From: Archangiaceae bacterium | GTDB taxonomy: Bacteria; Myxococcota; Myxococcia; Myxococcales; Myxococcaceae | DNA length: 24,757 nucleotides | Direction: 5' to 3' | Assembly (NCBI GenBank): GCA_023248915.1 | Contig: JAHFDQ010000022.1 | Span: 1-24,757, forward strand | In this document: in pieces, positions 7,423 through 15,868 of the stretch | How positions within the stretch are numbered: the stretch's first letter is position 1 | Layout: every line of letters starts with the position of its first letter | The notes under the pieces: model-generated | Seen by the model: only the letters and a program-made list of their open reading frames with translations | Databases searched by the model: none | Told to the model about the DNA's origin: nothing | Position numbers and translations under genes: made by a program

Positions 7423-8165
7423 GCGCTTCGACAGCGGTCCTCGAGGTGGAACCCCCCATCGCTGCTGCCCCTCCGAGGGTCGAACGGCTTTCCCCCTTCG
7501 TTTCCTGGTCGGAGGAAGACCGGCGCCCACTCGCCGAGAATCTGCCTGCCGCCCCCCGGTCGCTGGCGGCGGTGTTGCTGCGCGACCCGATTGGCACGGT
7601 CGAGCGCCTCGCCGACCCCGCTCAGCACCTGGGCGTTCTGCTGGTGGCGTTGGGGCTCGTCACTTCCGGAGCGTCTGCTTTCGCCGGCGCGACCGCGGTT
7701 TCGATGCAAAGCGCTCAGCCGTTGCGCATGGCTGCGCTCGCGAGCGTAAACGCGCTCCTCGCGCTGGCCGCCGCGCTGGGCCCCATCTACGCCACGGGCA
7801 TTCTCCTTTCGACGCGAGTTCCTTTGGCTCGGCTGGTTGCCATTCTGCTGTCGGCGGCGGCCGCGGGAGCGATGCTCCTCGGCGGCGTCGCTCCGGTGTT
7901 GCACGTCCTGTGGAAGCTCGACGGGGAATGGCTGGGCCCCCTCGGACTGATGACGTCGTTCACGCTCTCGGCGGTCTTGGTAGGGGCGAGGGTGCGCCGC
8001 CTCATGCTGTTATCCGCACTGGCCGCGTCCCGCGTCTCGGACAGCAAGGCCGAATTGAGCCCGGAAGACGCGGCCCGGGTGGCTACCTTGGCGCGGGTGG
8101 CGTTGATTGCGACGGGGTTCACCTCGGCACTTTCGCTCTGGGCCTTCGACGTCTTCCTCAGGTAA
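7419..8165 (+). CDS. Integral membrane protein, possible paralogue of the preceding gene
   Basis: The product is 248 residues from ATG 7419, overlapping the previous stop by 4 bases. The cytoplasm-like N-terminus is Pro-rich (residues 1-50) and is followed by an amphipathic stretch RDPIGTVERLADP (~55-67). About five hydrophobic segments follow: ~70-95, ~103-132, ~134-163, ~170-190 and ~220-245. A charged loop with SDSKAELSPEDAARV precedes the last helix. No enzyme or transporter signature is visible. Together with the genes before and after it, the arrangement suggests a small membrane complex; this is inference from spacing and topology only. Confidence 0.75.
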   Translation: MSASTAVLEVEPPIAAAPPRVERLSPFVSWSEEDRRPLAENLPAAPRSLAAVLLRDPIGTVERLADPAQHLGVLLVALGLVTSGASAFAGATAVSMQSAQPLRMAALASVNALLALAAALGPIYATGILLSTRVPLARLVAILLSAAAAGAMLLGGVAPVLHVLWKLDGEWLGPLGLMTSFTLSAVLVGARVRRLMLLSALAASRVSDSKAELSPEDAARVATLARVALIATGFTSALSLWAFDVFLR

Positions 8166-8169
8166 GCCT

Positions 8170-8742
8170 GTGACCGCCCACACACTGTTAGGCGCCTACG
8201 CGGCAATCGGCCTGGTAGCGGCCGCGTTCACGCTGCTCCGGCCGCTCCGGACCGACCGAATGGGCCGTCCTGCGAGCGCGGTCCTGGCGCTCGCGCTGTG
8301 GCCATTCCTCTTGCCCTTCCTGTTGAACGGTACCGGCGGCGCGGCGCGCGAGGCCGACCGGCTGAGCCTCGTGGCCAATCGACTCGCCGAGGAGTGGAAC
8401 CGAAGTGGGCGGAGCGGGTTGCGTGCCGCCGATGGCCGAGAGCGGCGGGTGCTCGATGGATTCATCGACCGGCTGCGGGCAGACCAGGTCCGCCTCGCCG
8501 AGCTGGACTCGGCGCTCGACGGCGCCCCCGAGAGCATTCGCGCCCGACTGGCCGAGCTCAGAGATGAGACGAGGCGCGAGCTGGACGAGGGCGTTCAGCT
8601 GGTCGAGGAGTTGGCCGCGCAATTGGTGTTGCTCGCGTTCACCGACCTTCAGCGCCCCGACTCAGCGCGGCTCGAACGTACGCACGTCGAAGCGCTGGTC
8701 GCGAGAATCGAAGCCCTCGCTGGAGCGCAGGCGACTCAATGA
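8170..8742 (+). CDS. Membrane-anchored helical protein, third gene of the block
   Basis: The product is 190 residues from a GTG at 8170, only 4 bases after the previous stop. Two hydrophobic segments lie near the N-terminus (~5-24 and ~36-53). The rest (about 58-190) is charged and helical with heptad-like Leu/Ala spacing (residues ~80-160), so a coiled coil is likely. It is probably anchored by the N-terminal helices with the coiled coil on one side of the membrane. I recognise no family. The same strand and tight spacing support co-transcription with 6811-8165. A YchJ-family gene starts 46 bp downstream. Confidence 0.7.
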   Translation: MTAHTLLGAYAAIGLVAAAFTLLRPLRTDRMGRPASAVLALALWPFLLPFLLNGTGGAAREADRLSLVANRLAEEWNRSGRSGLRAADGRERRVLDGFIDRLRADQVRLAELDSALDGAPESIRARLAELRDETRRELDEGVQLVEELAAQLVLLAFTDLQRPDSARLERTHVEALVARIEALAGAQATQ

Positions 8743-8788
8743 CTCCGCGTTCGGTCCGAGCCGAGGGAAAGGCTATGAGACTCACCGC

Positions 8789-9178
8789 TTGACCGTCTGC
8801 CCTTGCGGTACCGGACTACCCCTCACCGCCTGCTGCGGCCCGCGGCACGACGGCTCGCGCCCGGCGGAAACCGCCGAAGCGTTGATGCGTTCGCGGTATT
8901 CGGCGTACGCGCTCGGCCTGGGCGAGTACCTCGTTGCCACCCAGGCCCCCGGGCTCGGCCGCGAGCCGGCCGAAGCCTTGAGCGCCTGGGCTCGCGCAAT
9001 GGAGTGGAAAGAGCTGAAGGTGCTGCGCACTGAACGCGGCGGGCAGGCCGACGCCCGCGGCAGCGTCGAGTTCGAGGCCCGCTATCTCGAGGCCGGGCGC
9101 CCGGTGGTGCTGCATGAGGTGTCGCGCTTCGTTCGCTTCGCCGGTCGCTGGCAGTACCTGAGCGGCAAGCGGCGGTAG
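8789..9178 (+). CDS. ychJ: YchJ-family protein (SEC-C zinc motif plus NTF2-like domain)
   Basis: The product is 129 residues starting at a TTG (8789), chosen because the family begins almost directly with the zinc motif. Here residues 4-16 read CPCGTGLPLTACC, so C4, C6, C15 and C16 are likely zinc ligands. Then comes the family hallmark LMRSRYSAYALG (residues 32-43). The remainder (EWKELKVLRTE...VEFEARYL...HEVSRFVRFAGRWQYL) fits the NTF2-like YchJ middle domain. E. coli YchJ (about 150 residues) has a second C-terminal SEC-C motif, which is absent here. The exact function is not established for the family. No strong Shine-Dalgarno is visible for this start. Confidence 0.85.
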   Translation: MTVCPCGTGLPLTACCGPRHDGSRPAETAEALMRSRYSAYALGLGEYLVATQAPGLGREPAEALSAWARAMEWKELKVLRTERGGQADARGSVEFEARYLEAGRPVVLHEVSRFVRFAGRWQYLSGKRR

Positions 9179-9239
9179 CCCGCCATCGACGTCCGAATGC
9201 CGCCAGCGCGCCGCGCCGGGTGGTGGTTAGTTGCGTGCC

Positions 9240-10715
9240 ATGACGTTGGACGCCAAGAGCTGCTACCGCGCCGTGCAGGGCCGCGACGCCCGCTTCGACG
9301 GGCGCTTCTTCACCGCGGTGCGCACCACCGGCATCTACTGCCGGCCCATCTGCCCGGCGCGCACTCCCTTGCGGCGGCACGTGCAGTTCTACGCCTGCGC
9401 CGCGGCCGCCGAACAGGCCGGCTTCCGCCCGTGCCGCCGCTGCCGGCCCGACGCGGCTCCGGGCAGCCCGAGCTGGATGGGCACCTCGGCGACGGTGGCG
9501 CGCGCGGTGCGGCTGATCGGGGCCGGCGCGCTCGACGAAGAGGGAGTCGATTCGCTGGCGGCGCGCCTGGGCGTCGGCGAGCGCCACCTGCGCCGGTTGT
9601 TCGAGCAGCACCTGGGGAGTTCGCCGCAGGCGGTCGCTTCGTCGCGGCGCGCTCACTTCGGCCGGCAGCTCATCGACGCGACGACGCTGACGATGACCGA
9701 GGTGGCGCTGGCGTCGGGGTTCGGCAGCGTGCGCCAGTTCAACGACGTGATGCGCACGGTGTTTCAGCGCACCCCCACCGAGCTGCGAGGAAGCCGAACG
9801 GCGCGCCCGGGGACGATGTCGTTGAAGCTCGCCTACCGCCCGCCCTACGACTGGGACGCGCTCATCGGCTTCCTCGGCGCCCGCGCCATTCTGGGGGTCG
9901 AGCACGTCGAGGCGCACCGCTACCTGCGTACGTTCGAGGGTGGAGTGTTGGAGGTCCGGCCGAGTGCGCCGCGACCGCCGGGTGCGCGTGACGGCCGCCG
10001 CGCCGGGTCGCTGGTCCTGACGGTGCGGGGGCGCAGCGCCCATTGGCTCGACCTGGTGCGCCGGGTGCGCCGCTTTTTCGACCTCGACGCCGACCCCCTG
10101 GCCATCACAGCCTGCCTGGGCGGCGCTTCCGAGCTGCGCGCGGCGGTCGCGGCCCGCCCCGGCCTGCGCGTGCCAGGTTCCTTCGACCGCTTCGAGACTT
10201 TCTGTAGGGCCGTCCTCGGTCAGCAGGTCAGCGTCCAGGCGGCGACGACGCTCTGTGGACGGCTGGTGAAGGCCTTCGGTGAACCGGTTTCCGGCGCCGA
10301 GGAGGGGTTGACGCACCGGTTTCCAACTCCCGCGCGCCTGGCCCGCGCCGACCTCTCGCGCCTCGGGGTGCCCCGGGCCCGGGGCGAGGCCATTCGCGGC
10401 GTGGCGGCGGCGCTCGCCCGCGGCGAGCCCGTCCTCGAGCCGGCGGCCGACCTTGACAAGCTCATCTCGCGGCTGTGTGCGCTCCCCGGCGTGGGGCCGT
10501 GGACCGCGCACTACCTGGCGATGCGCGCCTTCGGCGAACCCGACGCCTTCCCAGCCGGGGACCTGGTGCTGAGACGGGCCACCGGACTGGACGAACGCGC
10601 ACTGGAACGGCGCTCGCGAGCGTGGCGGCCCTGGCGCGCCTACGCCGCGATTCACCTTTGGACAGCCACTCATGAAGAGGAGCGGAACCATGAAGACCAC
10701 GCCGTCGCGTCGTGA
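9240..10715 (+). CDS. alkA: Ada N-terminal/AraC/AlkA fusion DNA repair protein
   Basis: The product is 491 residues from ATG 9240. Residues 1-75 are the Ada zinc domain: C34, C38, C65 and C68 (YCRPIC, FRPCRRC) match the four zinc cysteines, with C34 corresponding to the methylphosphotriester acceptor. Residues ~82-185 are an AraC-type DNA-binding domain with two helix-turn-helix units (SLAARLGVGERHLRRLF and TEVALASGFGSVRQFNDV). Residues ~195-475 are an AlkA-type 3-methyladenine glycosylase: N-terminal AlkA domain, VLGQQVSV helix, helix-hairpin-helix LPGVGPWTAHYLA (415-427) and probable catalytic D441 in FPAGDLVLRRA. The fusion is known in actinobacteria and proteobacteria. It should sense methylated phosphate and activate repair genes while excising alkylated bases. 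Its 3' end overlaps the next gene. Confidence 0.93.
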   Translation: MTLDAKSCYRAVQGRDARFDGRFFTAVRTTGIYCRPICPARTPLRRHVQFYACAAAAEQAGFRPCRRCRPDAAPGSPSWMGTSATVARAVRLIGAGALDEEGVDSLAARLGVGERHLRRLFEQHLGSSPQAVASSRRAHFGRQLIDATTLTMTEVALASGFGSVRQFNDVMRTVFQRTPTELRGSRTARPGTMSLKLAYRPPYDWDALIGFLGARAILGVEHVEAHRYLRTFEGGVLEVRPSAPRPPGARDGRRAGSLVLTVRGRSAHWLDLVRRVRRFFDLDADPLAITACLGGASELRAAVAARPGLRVPGSFDRFETFCRAVLGQQVSVQAATTLCGRLVKAFGEPVSGAEEGLTHRFPTPARLARADLSRLGVPRARGEAIRGVAAALARGEPVLEPAADLDKLISRLCALPGVGPWTAHYLAMRAFGEPDAFPAGDLVLRRATGLDERALERRSRAWRPWRAYAAIHLWTATHEEERNHEDHAVAS

Positions 10716-11241
10716 AGAGGCAGCCGGAGCCGTGCACATCGAGCTGTCCGAGCTGGTGACCCCGCTTGGGCGGGTCGTCCTGGGCGTGCGCGAAGAAGGG
10801 CTGTGCGCCCTCGACTTCGCCGAAGAGCGGGTGCACGAGCGCCTTCGCCGTTCCTACCCGGCGGCGAGCTTCGGCGCCGGCCGCGGGTCGGCGCCCGTCC
10901 TCGACCGGCTGCGCGCGTACTTTGCGGGCGAGCTCGGCGCGCTGGACGACATCGCCGTCGCCGTCATCGGCACCGCCTTCCAGCGTCGGGTCTGGGCCGC
11001 GCTGCGCGACATCGCGCCCGGCAGCACCGTCTCGTACGCCGAGCTGGCTGAGCGAGTCGGCCGGCCGTCGGCGGCGCGCGCCGTCGGCGCGGCGAATGGC
11101 CGCAACCCGGTGGCGCTGGCGGTCCCCTGCCATCGCGTCATCGCCTCGGACGGCACGCTGGGCGGTTACGCCGGCGGCCTGGCCAAGAAGGCCTGGCTGC
11201 TGGCGCACGAGGGAGCGAGCTGCGCGGTCAGTAGAAGGTGA
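10690..11241 (+). CDS. ogt: Methylated-DNA--protein-cysteine methyltransferase (Ogt type)
   Basis: The product is 183 residues from ATG 10690, preceded by AGGAGCGG; an in-frame ATG at 10672 is also possible. It repairs O6-alkylguanine by irreversible transfer of the alkyl group to a cysteine. The active site PCHRV is at residues 146-150 (C147), preceded by the helix-turn-helix region with VSYAELAERVGRPSAARAVG and the arginine finger R129, then the conserved NGRNPVALAVPCHRV and GYAGGLAKKAWLL elements. The start overlaps the end of the Ada/AlkA gene by 26 bases, so the two are probably co-transcribed and translationally coupled. Together they supply the activities that Ada plus AlkA give in E. 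coli, partitioned differently. Confidence 0.95.
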   Translation: MKTTPSRREEAAGAVHIELSELVTPLGRVVLGVREEGLCALDFAEERVHERLRRSYPAASFGAGRGSAPVLDRLRAYFAGELGALDDIAVAVIGTAFQRRVWAALRDIAPGSTVSYAELAERVGRPSAARAVGAANGRNPVALAVPCHRVIASDGTLGGYAGGLAKKAWLLAHEGASCAVSRR

Positions 11242-11314
11242 CGACGGCTCGGAAGCGTCGGGCCGGGAGCTTTGCGGGTGCGCGCACGTCCCCACGAGAG
11301 TATTTGGTGCGGGC

Positions 11315-12289
11315 ATGAAGACTGCCTTGAAAGTCGTGGCGGGGCTGCTGGGGCTGGTGCTGCTGCTCGCGGGCGGCGGGCTCGCCTACCTGTCTCTCGC
11401 CTTTCCGAAGGTGGGACCGGCGCCCGACCTGAAAGTCGACGCGACGCCCGAGAGGCTGGCGCGCGGCGCCTACCTCGCTCGCAACGTCTGCTCGTGCGTC
11501 GACTGCCACTCGACCCGCGACTGGACGAAGTTCTCCGGGCCCGTCGTGCCCGGCACCGAGGGCAAGGGTGGCGAGCGCTTCGACCGCGCCATGGGCTTCC
11601 CTGGCGAATTCTACGCGTCGAACATCACCCCCGCCGGGGTGGGTGGCTGGACCGACGGGGAATTGGCCCGCGCACTCACTGGCGGCGTCACTCACGACGG
11701 CCGCGCGCTGTTTCCGTTGATGCCCTACCCGCTCTACGGCGAAGCCCTCTGCCAGGAAGACGTGAGCGCCCTGGTGGCCTTCGTGCGCACCTTGAAGCCC
11801 CTCGAGAACCTTCTTCCCGCGGCGCAGCTGGACTTCCCAATGAATTTCATCGTGAAGACGATTCCGGCGGACCGGCCCCGCCCGCCGTGCCCGGACAAGA
11901 AGAATGAGGTCTCCTACGGCAAGTACCTGGCGACCGTCGGCGGCTGTATCGAGTGCCACACCCGCTCGGACAAGGGGCAGCGGCAGCCGGGCATGGACTG
12001 TGCCGGTGGCCGCGAGTTCCACCTGCCGGGACTGGGCACGGTGCGCTCGGCGAACCTCACCCCCAGCGATTCGGGCATCGGGCTGTGGGAGAAGGACTTC
12101 TTCGTCGACAAGTTCCGCGACTACCGGAAGGCGACGCTGACGAAGCTCAACCCGGGCTCGGTCCAGACCATCATGCCGTGGACGCTGTACGCGGGAATGA
12201 CCGACGACGACCTGGGCGCTCTCTACGCCTACCTGAAGACGGTGACTCCGGTGCAAAACGAGGTCAAGGCTTGGACGGCCGGTCCTTAG
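11315..12289 (+). CDS. Membrane-anchored diheme cytochrome c
   Basis: The product is 324 residues from ATG 11315. Residues 6-28 are an uncleaved or signal-type hydrophobic helix, so the protein faces the periplasm. Two heme-attachment motifs are present: CVDCH (61-65) and CIECH (211-215), each followed by a cytochrome c-like domain. Candidate distal Met ligands are M136 (PLMPYPLY) and M287 (IMPWTLY). Extra cysteines (C59, C146, C192, C229) may form disulfides. The layout resembles diheme cytochromes that serve as electron acceptors for periplasmic dehydrogenases, but no dehydrogenase is encoded nearby. The 3' end overlaps the proposed start of the OPT transporter gene by 19 bases. Confidence 0.9.
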   Translation: MKTALKVVAGLLGLVLLLAGGGLAYLSLAFPKVGPAPDLKVDATPERLARGAYLARNVCSCVDCHSTRDWTKFSGPVVPGTEGKGGERFDRAMGFPGEFYASNITPAGVGGWTDGELARALTGGVTHDGRALFPLMPYPLYGEALCQEDVSALVAFVRTLKPLENLLPAAQLDFPMNFIVKTIPADRPRPPCPDKKNEVSYGKYLATVGGCIECHTRSDKGQRQPGMDCAGGREFHLPGLGTVRSANLTPSDSGIGLWEKDFFVDKFRDYRKATLTKLNPGSVQTIMPWTLYAGMTDDDLGALYAYLKTVTPVQNEVKAWTAGP

Positions 12290-14040
12290 CCCCCCGCCAA
12301 GAGCTGAACGCCCGCTCGGTGGCGGTGGCGCTCGTCGTCGCGGCGCTCATCGGCGCGAGCTACCCCCTCATCGTCCTGAAGCTGGGCTTCGGCCCCAACA
12401 TCTCGGTGGTGAGCGCGTTCTTCGGGTACCTCTTGCTCTCGGCGGTCGGCCTCTTCACCGGGCTGCGCCCGAACCGCCTCGAGAACAACCTGGTCCAGAC
12501 CGCCGGCACCACCGCCGGTCAGGCCGGCTTCATGTGCGTGCTGCTCGCCGCCTTCGACATGCTGAACTCCAAGCCCGAGCTGCACTTCTCGGTGCACCTG
12601 ACGGCGGTGCAGACGTTCCTCTGGCTCACCGTGGCGGGCCTGCTCGGCGTGCTCTTGGCCGTGCCCCTGCGCCGGCACTACCTCGAGACAGAGAATCTGC
12701 CCTTCGCCGACGGGGTGGCCACCGGCGAGACGCTCACCGTGCTGGAAGACCCGAAGAAGGCGAAGAGCCGGGCGCGGGTGCTGGGGCTGGGCCTGGGGAT
12801 GTCCGGGACGGTGACCTGGCTTCAGCTGGGCTACCCGGCGTCGCTCAGGTTCTTGCCCGAAGCGCTGTACTTCGGCGCCTCGGGAAAGGCGCTGAGGCTG
12901 GGGCTCAACTGGAGCTTGTTGTCCTTCGGCACCGGCCTGCTCGTCGGCGCGCGCGTCACCCTGTCGATGGGGCTGGGCATGCTCGCGTCGTGGGTGGTGC
13001 TGCCGCCCCTGCTCTTCGAGCGCCACGTCATCGAGGGGCTCACCTTCGCGCAGACGGTGCGGTGGGTGATGTGGCCGGCGACGGGCCTGATGGTGTCGGG
13101 CGGCCTCACCACGCTGGCGCTGAAGTGGCGGCTGGTGCTGAAGACGTTCGGCTCGTTCCGAATGGCCGAGCTGAGCGGGTCGGGCTCGACGGACTTTCCG
13201 ATGCGCTGGGTGCTGGGCGGGGTGGTGACGCTCGGCGCGGCCTTGTGCCTCATCCAGTCGGTGAGCCTTGGCATGCCGGTATGGGCGACGCTTTCGTCGC
13301 TGGTGCTGTCGGTGCCGTTGATGCTGGTGGGCATTCAGGTGCTGGGCGAGACGAACTGGGCGCCCATCTCGGTGATGGCGAACATGATGCAGGGGCTGTT
13401 CGCGGTGCTGATGCCGGGCCAGGTGACGGCGAACATGATTGCCTCGGGCATGTCGGGCACCATCGCCGGCCACGGCGAGACGCTGATGCAGGACTACAAG
13501 GCGGGCCAAATCGTCGGCGCGTCCAACCGGCACCTCACCTACCTGCAACTGGCGGCGGTGCCGGTGGGGTCGCTCGCGGTGGCGCTGGTCTACCCGGTCT
13601 TGCGCGACCGCTACGGCGTGGTGGACCAGCCCGGCCACGCCGCCGAGCTGTCGTCACCGGTGAGCGTGAAGTGGGCTGGCTTCGCCGAGCTGTTGTCGCG
13701 GGGCCTCGGGGCGCTGCCCGCGGGGTGCGGCACGGCGTTACTGGTCGGCTGCGCGGCGGGAGTCGCGCTGGCGCTCGGCGAGTCCACCCGGCACCGCCGC
13801 TTCGTCCCCTCGGCGACGGGAATCGGCATCGGCATGCTGATTCCGGGAGCCTCGGTGATGGCGATGGTGGCGGGGGCCCTGGCGCACTCGGGGTGGCGGT
13901 GGAGGGCGCGGGCGTCGCAGGAAGCCTTCAGCGTGCCCTTGGCGTCGGGCTTCATCGCCGGCGAGGCGCTGGTGGCGGTGGTGCTCGCCGTGGCGGCGGC
14001 GGTGGCGCTCGCGACGGGTGTCGACCTGCGCGGCAAGTGA
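12271..14040 (+). CDS. OPT-family oligopeptide/metal-chelate transporter
   Basis: The product is 589 residues if started at TTG 12271, which has GAGGT (12260-12264) 6 bases upstream; CTG 12304 or GTG 12319 would shorten it slightly. It is a polytopic membrane protein with about 14-16 hydrophobic segments. Family-like features include the LGFGPNISVVSAFFGYLLLS stretch in the first helices, ENNLVQTAGTTAGQ, ENLPFADGVATGETL, and the late MPGQVTANMIASGMSGTIAG segment. OPT proteins import oligopeptides or peptide-like metal chelates by proton coupling; bacterial members of this length are usually uncharacterised. It starts inside the cytochrome gene, suggesting co-expression. The gene ends 6 bp before direct-repeat copy A. 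Confidence 0.9.
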   Translation: MDGRSLAPRQELNARSVAVALVVAALIGASYPLIVLKLGFGPNISVVSAFFGYLLLSAVGLFTGLRPNRLENNLVQTAGTTAGQAGFMCVLLAAFDMLNSKPELHFSVHLTAVQTFLWLTVAGLLGVLLAVPLRRHYLETENLPFADGVATGETLTVLEDPKKAKSRARVLGLGLGMSGTVTWLQLGYPASLRFLPEALYFGASGKALRLGLNWSLLSFGTGLLVGARVTLSMGLGMLASWVVLPPLLFERHVIEGLTFAQTVRWVMWPATGLMVSGGLTTLALKWRLVLKTFGSFRMAELSGSGSTDFPMRWVLGGVVTLGAALCLIQSVSLGMPVWATLSSLVLSVPLMLVGIQVLGETNWAPISVMANMMQGLFAVLMPGQVTANMIASGMSGTIAGHGETLMQDYKAGQIVGASNRHLTYLQLAAVPVGSLAVALVYPVLRDRYGVVDQPGHAAELSSPVSVKWAGFAELLSRGLGALPAGCGTALLVGCAAGVALALGESTRHRRFVPSATGIGIGMLIPGASVMAMVAGALAHSGWRWRARASQEAFSVPLASGFIAGEALVAVVLAVAAAVALATGVDLRGK

Positions 14041-14046
14041 ATGCCA

Positions 14047-14113
14047 AAGCGAGTCTCGACTACCGGCGCTCGGACGGCCGGACGCCCGCGCGCCGGCGCC
14101 GCGCGAGCCCCGC
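14047..14113. repeat. 67-bp direct repeat, copy A
   Basis: This copy matches 18162-18228 at 65 of 67 bases (differences at 14055 and 14102). Read on the minus strand it encodes GLARRRRAGVRPSERR and a TAG stop (14060-14062), identical to the giant surface protein's C-terminus. It also contains a perfect inverted repeat CCGGCGC (14063-14069) and GCGCCGG (14090-14096) with a 20-base loop, which could act as a terminator hairpin. It sits immediately after the OPT gene and after the stop of the smaller MYXO-CTERM gene. Confidence 0.9.
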
Positions 14114-14158
14114 TTCCTGCTTCGCGAGGTACGCTACACCCAGCGCCTCGGCGGCGTT

Positions 14159-15868
14159 TCAGAGCACGCCCGAAGTTCTCGAGCACCTTCGTCCGCCAGC
14201 ACGCGCCCTTCGGCGGTCCAGCATCGCGAAGGCAAAGGCGGCAACCCAAACCCAAGGCGTTGCGCAGTCGACCGCGCCACATCCGCAGCCGACCTGAAGC
14301 CTCATCTGGCCATCGGGACTCGGTGCCGGAAGCCCGCTGTCGGCCTCGCCCGGCGTGCCCGGTCCGGAATCGGATTCGCCCGCGTCGACGCCACCATCCG
14401 AAGTGCCGGAATCGCCTTCCCCGCCATCGCCTGCGCTGGACACTCCAGAGTCGGCTTCCCCCGCGTCGGCGCCTCCGTCCGGGGCGCCGGAATCGCTTTC
14501 CCCGCCATCACCGGCGTCCTGCGTTCCCCCGTCCGCGCCCGCGTCGGTGACGGCTCCTCCGCCCGAAAAGCTGATAGTTCCGGCAGCAATCGTGTCGCCA
14601 GCCAGCGCGCTTGCCCCCATCGTAGGCGCGATGACACCGGCAGCTGTTTGCGTCGTCATTTCCTTGGCGGCGCAGTTCCTCGCAGTGCTGAAATTGACTA
14701 CCTCGAAACCAGAGCCGGCGGTGTAGGTGCAACCAACGGTGTTGCTCGAATCCAAGAACGTGCCGAGAACCAGCTCACCATCGTTGGTGGCGGAGATGGA
14801 TGGACCTGTTCTGATGCTGGCGCCAGTCGAGGGAGCCAGCGCGTGACCGTCAAGCGTAGTGGCCCCTCCGGAATACTCCTCGGCCAGCACGAGCAGGTCG
14901 ACACTGGCCGTGCTGTTGAACGTAAGGGTGCAGGAGGTGGTGCTCGAAGCGATTCCGTACCACTGATTGTAGGTGGTGCCCCAACCGGTCGTTTGCGTGT
15001 CCGGCGCGGAAAAGGGCACGGCGGCGCAGCCGCTCAAGGAGATGGTCGTCGAGGTACTGAGCGCCCCGGCGAAGACATGAATGAGATTGCCATAAGTGAT
15101 GTTTGAGCCGAACACGCAGTCCACGGACGTGCTGAGCGCAGCACCCGTACAGCTCTGCACCTTGCAGTTCCCGACGCAGGGAGCCCTGACTTCCGTCACA
15201 ACCGTGATGATTCTGCTGGCCGTTGCGATGGCGACATTGGCGCTCGCAAAGGACGACACCGGACCATCGGTGTCGTGCCCACCCATGATTGTGCCTTGAA
15301 TGGTTCGGAAGGTCAGTGCGACAGGAGCGGTATCCATGCCAGCGGTAGCGGCGGGAGCGTATCCAAATCCTGTGTCCCATGATGTGCTGGCGGAGTTGGT
15401 GACGGCGCCAAATGTCTCCGTTGTAGACGTGGCATTGCTGGCAGTCTTGGAAAAGGTAGGCGTTCCCAGAATGTCCGTATTGCATATGGCCGAGGTCCCG
15501 GGTCTCTGGCCTCGATAGACCTGAATGACAAGAGCGTTGGCGTTCGTGAACGTGCCGCTCGCCTCGTCGGCCCCCGATGCCACCTTGCAAGCCAATCGAA
15601 CGGCGCTATCTGCGCTGCCGGCGCCGTTGATGCTGGAGGTTCCAACATCGGTCCAACCAGCGGGAAGGGACGGAGCCGCAGTGTTGCCGTCCCTGCCCGC
15701 GTAGGCGACTTCCAGATCGCCTGTGACGTTGCCGGTCGTAGTGCAACTGCTCGTTCCCGTGCAATCGGCGGCGACCTTGCTGATGTCAGCTCGAGCGGGC
15801 ACGCACCAAACCAGCGCCGTCATCGGTAGGAGGGGTAGGAGTAGGCGCTTCGATCCGCCGGTGCTCAC
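14159..15868 (-). CDS. Secreted MYXO-CTERM surface protein with two beta-rich domains
   Basis: The product is 569 residues from GTG 15868. Residues 1-28 are a signal peptide (KRLLLPLLPMTALVWCVPARA). Two related beta-rich regions follow, at about 30-210 and 230-430, with paired cysteines. The second contains NLIHVFAGALST...LLVLAEEYSGG, like the domain at the N-terminus of the giant protein at 18175. An Asp/Gly/Ser/Ala linker (about 445-520) leads to a MYXO-CTERM-like tail: GCGC at 527-530, a hydrophobic stretch WVWVAAFAFAML and the RRRARAGGRR cluster, then an unusual extra CSRTSGVL. The protein is probably processed and anchored at the cell surface through the tail. Sampled lines have lower GC (35/60 at 14701 and at 15481) than nearby genes, suggesting foreign origin. 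No Shine-Dalgarno precedes the GTG. Confidence 0.8.
   Translation of the reverse strand: MSTGGSKRLLLPLLPMTALVWCVPARADISKVAADCTGTSSCTTTGNVTGDLEVAYAGRDGNTAAPSLPAGWTDVGTSSINGAGSADSAVRLACKVASGADEASGTFTNANALVIQVYRGQRPGTSAICNTDILGTPTFSKTASNATSTTETFGAVTNSASTSWDTGFGYAPAATAGMDTAPVALTFRTIQGTIMGGHDTDGPVSSFASANVAIATASRIITVVTEVRAPCVGNCKVQSCTGAALSTSVDCVFGSNITYGNLIHVFAGALSTSTTISLSGCAAVPFSAPDTQTTGWGTTYNQWYGIASSTTSCTLTFNSTASVDLLVLAEEYSGGATTLDGHALAPSTGASIRTGPSISATNDGELVLGTFLDSSNTVGCTYTAGSGFEVVNFSTARNCAAKEMTTQTAAGVIAPTMGASALAGDTIAAGTISFSGGGAVTDAGADGGTQDAGDGGESDSGAPDGGADAGEADSGVSSAGDGGEGDSGTSDGGVDAGESDSGPGTPGEADSGLPAPSPDGQMRLQVGCGCGAVDCATPWVWVAAFAFAMLDRRRARAGGRRCSRTSGVL

Noticed and set aside
12286..14297. Long alternative frames on both strands over the OPT transporter (450 and 587 codons)
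   Set aside because: Arg/His/Gly-rich shadows of a strongly hydrophobic transporter frame; no motifs.
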